Assembly (NCBI GenBank): GCA_016932035.1
Contig: JAFGDR010000007.1
Location: 1 to 13,229 of the forward strand
DNA from: Candidatus Cloacimonadota bacterium
Lineage (GTDB): Bacteria; Cloacimonadota; Cloacimonadia; JGIOTU-2
DNA length: 13,229 bases
Direction of reading: 5' to 3'
Of this stretch, positions 7,079-13,229 are shown piece by piece. A model generated the notes under the pieces. The model ran no database searches and had not been told where the DNA came from. It saw only the letters and a list, made by a program, of their open reading frames with translations. A program made the position numbers and the translations under genes. Numbering within the stretch: the stretch's first letter is position 1; every line of letters starts with the position of its first letter.

Positions 7079-7086
7079 GAGATACA

Positions 7087-8118
7087 ATGATTTTGGACTT
7101 TATATTAAACTGGTTAACAAATGATGTTGCAATCGATCTCGGCACAGCGAATACGCTCGTTTACCTAAAGGGGCATGGGGTCGTGGTGAACGAACCATCG
7201 GTCGTTGCAGTGGAGACAGAAAACAAGAAAGTCATAGCAATAGGAAACAAAGCAAAGGAAATGCTCGGGAAAACACCCGAAGAAATTAAAGCGATCAAAC
7301 CTATGAAGGATGGAGTTATTGCAAATTTTGAAATAACTGAAACAATGTTGCGGCATCTTATACTACAGTCGCAACAACGGAAATTTTTAATCAGACCTCG
7401 GGTGATCGTCGCCGTTCCTTCCGGCATTACCGAGGTTGAGAAAAGAGCCGTAAAGGAATCTGCAGAGCATGCCGGTGCAAGAACAGTTTATCTTGTTTCC
7501 GAACCACTTGCTTCCGCAATAGGAGTCGGGCTGCCTGTTCATGAACCGTATGGAAATATGATTATCGACATCGGGGGGGGAACAACAGAGATTGCTATTA
7601 TCTCACTGTCTCATATTGTTGATCACAACTCGATTCGTATCGGCGGAGACGAGATGGATGAGGCAATCGTTGCATACCTGAGAAGAAAGCATAATCTCTA
7701 TGTAGGTGAATCGACAGCTGAAAGGATCAAAATGAAGATAGGTTCCGCATTTCCTCTCGAGGACGAACTCACTATGGAAGTTCGAGGTAGAGACCTGATC
7801 ACAGGATATCCCGTCTCAATGAAAATCTCATCAGAAGAAATACGAGAAGGTCTTTCAGAGACCGTGAACAAGATCGTTGATGCAGTGAAAAGACTTTTTG
7901 AAGAGACAGCTCCGGAGCTTTCTGCAGACATCGCAGATAGAGGGGTTGTCCTAACTGGAGGAGCAGGGCAGCTGAAGGGACTCGACAGGAAAATCCAGGA
8001 AACGATTAACCTGCCAGTAACGCTTGTCGATGAACCCCTTAAAAGCGTTGTGATGGGCTGCGGAAAAATTCTTGATAACCTGGAAGAATACGAAAAAGTC
8101 CTTTTACCAAATGTTTAA
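7087..8118 (+). CDS. mreB: Rod-shape-determining actin homologue MreB
   Basis: MreB is a bacterial actin that polymerises on the inner face of the cytoplasmic membrane and guides the elongasome. The 343-residue protein is full length and shows the actin-fold motifs: phosphate-1 DLGTANT at 17-23, phosphate-2 DIGGGTTE at 161-168, and the adenosine motif LTGGAGQLKGLD at 289-300. The hydrophobic N-terminus (MILDFILNWL) fits an amphipathic membrane-binding helix, as in Gram-negative MreB. A strong AGGAGA lies 4 bases before the ATG and overlaps the recJ stop. The phosphate-2 glycines are coded by a run of eight G at 7573-7580. It is the first gene of the mreBC-cofE-like-mreD-mrdA cluster. Confidence 0.98.
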   Translation: MILDFILNWLTNDVAIDLGTANTLVYLKGHGVVVNEPSVVAVETENKKVIAIGNKAKEMLGKTPEEIKAIKPMKDGVIANFEITETMLRHLILQSQQRKFLIRPRVIVAVPSGITEVEKRAVKESAEHAGARTVYLVSEPLASAIGVGLPVHEPYGNMIIDIGGGTTEIAIISLSHIVDHNSIRIGGDEMDEAIVAYLRRKHNLYVGESTAERIKMKIGSAFPLEDELTMEVRGRDLITGYPVSMKISSEEIREGLSETVNKIVDAVKRLFEETAPELSADIADRGVVLTGGAGQLKGLDRKIQETINLPVTLVDEPLKSVVMGCGKILDNLEEYEKVLLPNV

Positions 8119-8146
8119 GTAACGGATCAGTGCAGACCGAGCGGTT

Positions 8147-8914
8147 ATGTTCAACAGAAAAAATGTCGTCTTCAGTGTCCTTCTTATCGTTTCAATTTTC
8201 TTCCTGATCGGTAATAATGAGCAGAGGATAAAAAAGGCACAGTTTATAGGAAATTCACTGCTCCTGCCTTTTTCATCAAGTATAACATATATTAAAAACC
8301 TCTCCAATGTATATCAGCGCAACAACTATCTTCAAAGAGAGCTATACCTTGCACAAAATGAACTGCGGATGCTAAAAGTGGAGGTCAGCGAATTCCAGAG
8401 ATTTGAAGAATTGATTGATAATATTGAGATTTCAAATTATGAGTTTCTCATCGCAGACGTTGTTGGAACCGGGTCTTACCTTAATTATGAAACCCTTCTT
8501 GTCGATGCAGGAAAGAACAGGAACGTCCAGCAAAACCAGCCGGTCATCTCAGAAAAAGGCATTGTGGGGAAGGTCATAGCGGTATATCAAAATTACTCGG
8601 TGGTGCAGACCTTCGGGAACAAGTATTTCCGACTGGGAGCAATTGACAGTAGAAGCAGGATTCACGGGATTGTGGAAACAGACCTGAATGGAAGATCATA
8701 TTTTGAAAAGATCAAGGTGGGAAGCGACCTTAAAACAGGAGATATGATCGTTTCGTCCAAACTAAGTTCGGTCTATCCTCCGGAACTGCCTTTTGGAAAG
8801 ATCGTGGAGATAGAACAAAGCAGCGAAGGACTTTTCACACGAGCAGAAGTGGAGCCCTTTGTCAACCTCGCAAATATCGAAGCAGTGGTAATAATTCAAG
8901 CTTATGGGCAATAA
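8147..8914 (+). CDS. mreC: Rod-shape-determining protein MreC
   Basis: MreC is a bitopic inner-membrane protein whose periplasmic part activates PBP2 and links MreB to the wall synthases. The 255-residue product has a membrane segment at about 6-22, a coiled-coil segment at about 55-90 and the periplasmic beta domain at about 95-250, with typical phrases such as ADVVGTG, VISEKGIVGKV and LPFGKIVEIE. Length is normal. The ATG at 8147 has no clear ribosome site, and a stop codon at 8120-8122 in the same frame leaves no earlier start. It is 28 bases after mreB, and its last 11 bases overlap the next gene, which suggests coupled translation. Confidence 0.94.
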   Translation: MFNRKNVVFSVLLIVSIFFLIGNNEQRIKKAQFIGNSLLLPFSSSITYIKNLSNVYQRNNYLQRELYLAQNELRMLKVEVSEFQRFEELIDNIEISNYEFLIADVVGTGSYLNYETLLVDAGKNRNVQQNQPVISEKGIVGKVIAVYQNYSVVQTFGNKYFRLGAIDSRSRIHGIVETDLNGRSYFEKIKVGSDLKTGDMIVSSKLSSVYPPELPFGKIVEIEQSSEGLFTRAEVEPFVNLANIEAVVIIQAYGQ

Positions 8915-9584
8915 TATTACTGAAAGACAAGTTAGAGATAAAATTTATCTCAGGCAACCGATCAAGACGAAGATATTTACTCCAAACGATGATATCATAG
9001 AAATTGTTCTGAAATATACCGAAGGAAAACGTAAGCAGGGTGATACAATTGTTATGAGCGAGAGTCCTGTTGCGATAACGCAGGGAAGGGCGATTCCCGA
9101 AAACGAGGTTAAGATAGGACTTCTTGCAAAGCTTCTCTGGCGGGGAGTTAGCAAGGTTCCTTATGGCGTCGGACTTCGGTCTAAAACAAGTATGCAATGT
9201 GCGATCGATGAATGCGGGCACGTAAGGATACTTCTTGCAGCTATAGCAGGAGCGTTTGGTAAACTATTTGGCTTACATGGAGTTTTTTATCGGGTTGCCG
9301 GAAAGCAAGCAGCGCTCATCGATGCAGCACACACATCGCCGGTACCACCGTATAATTCAACCGTCATAAAAGGACCAATACATACAGATGAAATCTGCCA
9401 GAAAATATATGAACTAATAGGTAATGAAGCAGCAATAATGGATATCAATGACATCGGAGGCTCATGGGTAATTGGAAGGTCTGCTGGAGTAGATCCATAT
9501 CTTCTGGAAGAGATCATGCGGGATAATCCACAGGGGCAGCAGATGGAACTTACACCACTGTGCCTGGTCTGGGAGAAGAAATGA
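8904..9584 (+). CDS. CofE-like protein (coenzyme F420-0:L-glutamate ligase superfamily, COG1478)
   Basis: The true CofE enzymes join L-glutamate to F420-0 with GTP, forming a gamma-glutamyl amide. This 226-residue protein shows the superfamily pattern: IxLRxPI..TKIFxPNDDI at the start, GDTIVMSESPVAITQGR at 46-62 (as GD-vvs--vaEGR), PYGVGLRSKTSMQCAIDE at 86-103, AALIDAAHTSPVPPYNST at 136-153, AAIMDINDIGG at 176-186 and a C-terminal GRSAGVDP..DNPQGQQMELTP segment. The 86-218 part resembles the set of CofE-like proteins widespread in bacteria without known F420 use. No other F420 gene is in the window, so the substrate is unknown. It overlaps mreC by 11 bases and its TGA overlaps the ATG of mreD (ATGA), placing it inside the cell-shape operon. 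It has no signal or membrane segment, so it should be cytoplasmic. Family is clear; function in cell elongation is only suggested by position. Confidence 0.82.
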   Translation: MGNNITERQVRDKIYLRQPIKTKIFTPNDDIIEIVLKYTEGKRKQGDTIVMSESPVAITQGRAIPENEVKIGLLAKLLWRGVSKVPYGVGLRSKTSMQCAIDECGHVRILLAAIAGAFGKLFGLHGVFYRVAGKQAALIDAAHTSPVPPYNSTVIKGPIHTDEICQKIYELIGNEAAIMDINDIGGSWVIGRSAGVDPYLLEEIMRDNPQGQQMELTPLCLVWEKK

Positions 9585-10063
9585 TAAGCCTGATCATCAC
9601 ATCGATCTTCATGGTGTATTTTCAGTATTTCTTTGCCGTATCTCTTGGTCTAGGGGGTACAATTCCAAATCTCTATCTCCCCCTCATCATATATTACAGC
9701 ATAACCAGGGAAAATCTTTCCGGACTGATACTTGCATTCCTTCTGGGCATAATCATTGACTTAAACCAACCGTCATCTTTTGGTGTATCACCTATTCTAT
9801 TCCTCATTATTGCATTTGTCATCACGAAGCTGAAAAAGTTATTGGGAAGGCAGGTCGTTGGCATCGGAATCGTGCTTGTTTTCATCTCGAATATTTTTTA
9901 TTTTTTTCTATCAGCAGCAATATTCCTCATCTTCAAATCCGGCGAAGTCCTTCCTTTTGGCAAACTCACGCTTCTTTCACTGTATAACTCGCTCTACTCC
10001 TTTATTATTATCCTGATCCTCTATTTAATAGACCATCTTAAATTAAGCTTTACCCAGCAATGA
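9581..10063 (+). CDS. mreD: Rod-shape-determining protein MreD
   Basis: MreD is a small polytopic inner-membrane partner of MreC in the elongasome. From ATG 9581 the product is 160 residues and almost wholly hydrophobic, with about five membrane segments and the family's GIIIDLxxxSxFGV phrase (GIIIDLNQPSSFGV, residues about 58-71). An upstream GTG at 9560 gives seven more residues (MPGLGEE), but these are polar and in the reading frame of the preceding gene's coding DNA. ATG 9581 has GGGAGAAG just ahead, overlaps the previous stop as ATGA, and gives the normal N-terminus MISLIITS. Its own stop overlaps the PBP2 start in the same ATGA manner. Sequence conservation is low in this family, so the operon position carries weight. 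Confidence 0.88.
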   Translation: MISLIITSIFMVYFQYFFAVSLGLGGTIPNLYLPLIIYYSITRENLSGLILAFLLGIIIDLNQPSSFGVSPILFLIIAFVITKLKKLLGRQVVGIGIVLVFISNIFYFFLSAAIFLIFKSGEVLPFGKLTLLSLYNSLYSFIIILILYLIDHLKLSFTQQ

Positions 10064-11820
10064 AAAGAAAGCTGAAAAAAGCCGACCAGCTCCTTCTGCT
10101 TGTACTGGCTTTCTTTCTAATTCTTACATACTCGCTGTTTCAGATACAGGTCATAAACGGGGAGGAATATAAAGAGATCGCAGAAAAGAACTATTTCCGC
10201 ATTATCAGCAAGCCAACAAGAAGAGGGATATTGTACGACAGGAACATGCAGCCGCTTACAGAGAACATTCCTTCACTTTCTGTATATCTGGATATTAAGG
10301 AAATCACAGATGTAGATAGTGTGGCTGGCTTTCTTTCCATAAACCTCTCCGTACCTGAAGAAGATATTCGGGAACTGATACATAAGCATAGATTTTTCAA
10401 ATTTGCCCCGATCCTTGTTCAGGATAAAGTCGATATGGAGACTGCTATACGGCTTGAAGAACAGTGCGAAAAATTTCCTGCAGTGATCGTGAAACCCGAA
10501 GCGATCCGCTACTATGATCTCAATTCGCATTACATAGGATATGTAGGAAAAATGTCCGCCGACGAGTATCAGAAACTCAAGGAGAGTGATTATGCAAAAA
10601 CGGATTACATAGGAAAAGTGGGGCTTGAGAAGTGTTATGAACAGGAACTCAAAGGCGAGAAGGGATACGATATCATACAGGTCGATGCAACAGGAAATCC
10701 TCTTGGTTTAATGAAGGAGGGTTCCGGAAAACCTTCGTTGCCAGGTAAGGATTTTGTTCTTACGGTAGACAAAGAGCTGCAGAAAAAGATAGCACGCCTG
10801 CTTCCGAAAGACACTTCTGCTGTAGCAATCGTCATGAACTGCAAGACAGGCGGTGTCGTTGCAATGGTAAGCACACCGGAATATGACCCAAATAAATTTG
10901 TCACCGGCATGCAGGAGGATTATTGGACACAAATCGTCGAAAATAAGAACAACCCTCTCCTCAATAAAGCAATGAATGCAGCGTATCCGCCGGGATCGGT
11001 TTTCAAGCTGGTCGTGGCTGCATATGCACTTGAAAAAGGACTCGTCGATCCATATGATGTCCTTGTTGATTGCGAGGGAGGTGTGGAATACGGAGGGCGA
11101 TTTTTCGGTTGCTGGAAGGAAGAGGGGCACGGTAAAATGAATTTGTTGGATGCGATCCGGGAATCTTGCGACTCATATTTTTACAAGATTGCGGAAATGA
11201 TCAACCTGAATGATTTCAAGGAATTCATAGATGATTGCAATTTGCTCGAAAAAATTCCAGTCGACCAGATAAAGAGCAGAAAAGGATTTTTCCCAACTTC
11301 CGAGTGGTATAACAAAAATTATGGAGAACTCGGGTGGACAAGAGGAAATCTTCTCAATCTCTGTATTGGTCAAGGCGAGGTGCTTCTTACCCCACTTTCG
11401 CTTACCTGTTTTTATGCCGGTATAGCAAATAACGGCATTGTGCATAGACCCCATTTTGTCGATTATTCCATAAGAGATGAGATTACCGAAACCTATAAAT
11501 ATCCACAACTCAGACTTCCAATTTCTCAAAACACTCTCGACTTGCTAAAACAGTCTCTCTATGAAGCAGTAAATGCAAAAGGTCGTACAGGCGGCATGGC
11601 TCGGGTTAAAGATATTATGGTTGGTGGTAAAACAGGATCAGCAGAAAATTATTACGGAGACACCCATGCGTGGTTTGTGGCGGTTGCTCCGATGAATGAC
11701 CCGGAAGTTGTAGTGTTAGTGTTTGTAGAACAGGGTGGTTCAGGAGCAGATATTGCAGCCCAGCTTGCGGGAAAAATACTCGGATATTATTTTAAAAAGG
11801 AGCCATTGCTAAGGTATTAG
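10060..11820 (+). CDS. mrdA: Penicillin-binding protein 2 (elongasome D,D-transpeptidase)
   Basis: PBP2 is the monofunctional class B transpeptidase that cross-links new peptidoglycan during elongation; it is anchored in the inner membrane with its domains in the periplasm. The 586-residue protein has a short basic cytoplasmic start, a membrane segment at about 11-30, a pedestal/dimerisation domain with PTRRGILYDRNMQPL at 52-66, and a transpeptidase domain with PGSVFK at 311-316 (nucleophile S313, K316), SCD at 369-371 (SxN/SxD motif) and KTG at 524-526. All catalytic residues are in place. Length is typical. The start ATG overlaps the mreD TGA, with no ribosome site of its own, so coupled translation is likely. 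It directly follows mreD; rodA, a frequent neighbour, is not next, and a different gene starts 12 bases after the stop. Confidence 0.97.
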   Translation: MKRKLKKADQLLLLVLAFFLILTYSLFQIQVINGEEYKEIAEKNYFRIISKPTRRGILYDRNMQPLTENIPSLSVYLDIKEITDVDSVAGFLSINLSVPEEDIRELIHKHRFFKFAPILVQDKVDMETAIRLEEQCEKFPAVIVKPEAIRYYDLNSHYIGYVGKMSADEYQKLKESDYAKTDYIGKVGLEKCYEQELKGEKGYDIIQVDATGNPLGLMKEGSGKPSLPGKDFVLTVDKELQKKIARLLPKDTSAVAIVMNCKTGGVVAMVSTPEYDPNKFVTGMQEDYWTQIVENKNNPLLNKAMNAAYPPGSVFKLVVAAYALEKGLVDPYDVLVDCEGGVEYGGRFFGCWKEEGHGKMNLLDAIRESCDSYFYKIAEMINLNDFKEFIDDCNLLEKIPVDQIKSRKGFFPTSEWYNKNYGELGWTRGNLLNLCIGQGEVLLTPLSLTCFYAGIANNGIVHRPHFVDYSIRDEITETYKYPQLRLPISQNTLDLLKQSLYEAVNAKGRTGGMARVKDIMVGGKTGSAENYYGDTHAWFVAVAPMNDPEVVVLVFVEQGGSGADIAAQLAGKILGYYFKKEPLLRY

Positions 11821-11832
11821 AAAGGAGAATAT

Positions 11833-13229
11833 TTGAGCTGGATCTTTGGAATATTAAGAAAAAACGGGAAAATATTGTTACCCGATAAAGCAAATTTCCC
11901 TTTTTTTAATAAAGAGAAATTTGTTGTTGAAACAAAAGATTATTACGTGTCATGTGGGTTTGGTCACAATAATAGTTTTTTTAAATATGATAAAGAAAAA
12001 GATAAGGGATGGATAGTGTGTGGGTCAGGTATTTCATATAATCACGATTCCTTTAACCTGATGGATTTTAAAGGGTGGGAAGAATTTTTAAGAAAAAAAA
12101 ATACTAAGGTGACTGATCTGAATGGTCATTTTATAATCCTTGAATGGAGTAAAGGCAGACTTCGTTTCAGAAATGACCAGCTTGGTATGAGGGATATGTA
12201 TTTTGCAGAGACCGAGAATTACTTTTCCTTTTCAACAAGATTGGACTGGCTCATTCCGTTTTTAGAAAATCCAGAGATAGATTTCGAGGTATATAGCAGT
12301 AGCTGGCTTTGTGTAAATCCCTTGTCCTATGAATGCTTTGTAAAAGGAGTAAAAAGGTTATGTCCAGGAGGTCAAGCAGAATATAACAACCGCAAATTTT
12401 CTCATGAATACAAACCGTGGTTGCCGGAATATGCAAATAGAATCAAAAAGAAAACGTATCTTGAACAGATAGAGAGTTTTACATCCCTTGGATTACAAGA
12501 AGAAAGAAAAGTGCTTTTAGGTCTCTCTGGAGGTATTGATTCAAGGATCCTATTGTCAATATTGCTCAAAGAAAATAGAGATAATTGGGGCACCTATTCG
12601 TTTGGAGATAAGAACTTTCCAGATGCCATTGTCGCAAGAAGGCTTTCAGAAAAACTTGGATTCAAACATTTTTCAATATCTAATTTGAATACTCCTAAAA
12701 ATGTTGATGTTGAACGGTTCAATGAATTCATTCTACAAACACACTCTTACATGATGGGATCGCTTTTTTACGAACAGGATCATTACCGAAAATTACCCAA
12801 AAATGTTCTTTTTATAGATGGGGGGAAAGGAGAATACTGCACGCGAAGTTTTGCAAAATGGCTAACCCTAAAAGGGAAAAGTGCGATACTAGGAAAAGAC
12901 TATAAAAGTATCTTGGGATTTATACAAAATATTAAACCGAAAATATTTAACCAAGAAACCGAAAATAAATTGATTACCTCTTGTTATAAACAGATTGAAG
13001 ATATAATTAACGATATGCCTTCTATCCATAATATCGATGTTGGGGATTGGGTTGATATTTTTACGATAAGAACCCGAACCGGTAATATGGGATCACCCAC
13101 ACAAACTCGTCTTGATAACATTATCTTTAACTACATGCCTTTTTTACAGCCAAGTTTTCTTAGAAGAGTTTTTGAACTATCTGTAAGATTCAGGGCAAGA
13201 AATAATATTTTCAGATCAATATTACTTAA
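11833..13229 (+). CDS. Asparagine-synthase-like protein with degenerate glutaminase N-terminus (3' partial)
   Basis: Asparagine synthase family enzymes activate a carboxylate with ATP (AMP intermediate) and form an amide with ammonia or another amine. A continuous frame of 465 codons runs from TTG 11833 to the window edge without a stop, so the C-terminus is missing. The N-terminal part (about 1-140) is a relic of the class II glutaminase domain: DLNGHFIILEW (95-105) and LRFRNDQLGMRDMYF (110-124) match the usual 'LxGxFAf...RDxxGxxPLYY' pattern. The start, however, is MSWIFGIL where active enzymes have MCGIFGIL; Cys2 is replaced, so glutamine hydrolysis is not expected. The synthase part has a clean PP-loop SGGIDS at 232-237, while the later loop that is normally SGEGxDE reads DGGKGEY at 329-335. 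TTG is supported by AAAGGAG five bases before it and by the family start; the next in-frame ATG is 76 codons on. Parts are very A+T-rich. Substrate unknown; relatives act in polysaccharide decoration, peptide cyclisation and beta-lactam formation. Confidence 0.88.
   Translation, partial: MSWIFGILRKNGKILLPDKANFPFFNKEKFVVETKDYYVSCGFGHNNSFFKYDKEKDKGWIVCGSGISYNHDSFNLMDFKGWEEFLRKKNTKVTDLNGHFIILEWSKGRLRFRNDQLGMRDMYFAETENYFSFSTRLDWLIPFLENPEIDFEVYSSSWLCVNPLSYECFVKGVKRLCPGGQAEYNNRKFSHEYKPWLPEYANRIKKKTYLEQIESFTSLGLQEERKVLLGLSGGIDSRILLSILLKENRDNWGTYSFGDKNFPDAIVARRLSEKLGFKHFSISNLNTPKNVDVERFNEFILQTHSYMMGSLFYEQDHYRKLPKNVLFIDGGKGEYCTRSFAKWLTLKGKSAILGKDYKSILGFIQNIKPKIFNQETENKLITSCYKQIEDIINDMPSIHNIDVGDWVDIFTIRTRTGNMGSPTQTRLDNIIFNYMPFLQPSFLRRVFELSVRFRARNNIFRSILL

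Noticed and set aside
9560-9580. GTG start for mreD
   Set aside because: It adds seven polar residues inside the preceding gene; ATG 9581 has a ribosome site and the ATGA junction.
8904-9584. Genuine F420 biosynthesis role for the CofE-like gene
   Set aside because: No other F420 gene is visible and the neighbours are cell-shape genes; only family membership is claimed.
1-13229. tRNA, rRNA, CRISPR array, insertion sequence, phage genes or rho-independent terminators
   Set aside because: No cloverleaf, rRNA-like, regularly spaced repeat, transposase or GC-rich hairpin plus T-run was seen; intergenic gaps in the right arm are too short for most of these.

Overview
This is a replication-origin window from an A+T-rich, diderm (outer-membrane-bearing), rod-shaped bacterium. 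The lipoprotein, the outer-membrane barrel protein and the mreBCD-PBP2 set support diderm and rod-shaped. A lineage in the FCB superphylum, such as Cloacimonadota or a relative, would fit the low GC content and the lipoprotein plus PorV/FadL-like barrel pair. That placement is an impression from protein style, not a measured result.

Left arm (1-1082, minus strand): the start of a probable thiamine diphosphokinase gene, cut by the window edge, and a complete membrane-anchored M23 peptidoglycan endopeptidase gene. Centre (1083-3084): dnaA on the plus strand, flanked on both sides by noncoding DNA with DnaA boxes. Boxes upstream are on the minus strand and boxes downstream on the plus strand. 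This looks like a bipartite oriC. Transcription diverges from it: genes to the left read leftwards and all genes to the right read rightwards. dnaN does not follow dnaA.

Right arm (3085-13229, plus strand): a lipoprotein and a beta-barrel outer-membrane protein, a RecJ-family DHH exonuclease, then a tightly packed cell-elongation operon: mreB, mreC, a CofE-like (F420:glutamate ligase superfamily) gene, mreD and PBP2 (mrdA). mreC/cofE-like, cofE-like/mreD and mreD/mrdA all overlap. After PBP2, where rodA often lies, there is instead a TTG-started asparagine-synthase-like gene that runs off the right edge. Its N-terminal glutaminase nucleophile is missing, and parts of it are clearly more A+T-rich than the mre genes.

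How the genes work together: DnaA and the flanking boxes start replication. MreB, MreC, MreD and PBP2 form the elongasome core, and the M23 enzyme on the other side of the origin probably trims the same peptidoglycan. The two least expected genes, the CofE-like protein inside the mre operon and the degenerate asparagine-synthase-like protein at its end, both belong to families that form amide bonds with nucleotide triphosphates. Their substrates here are unknown. No rRNA, tRNA, CRISPR array, insertion sequence or convincing terminator was seen.
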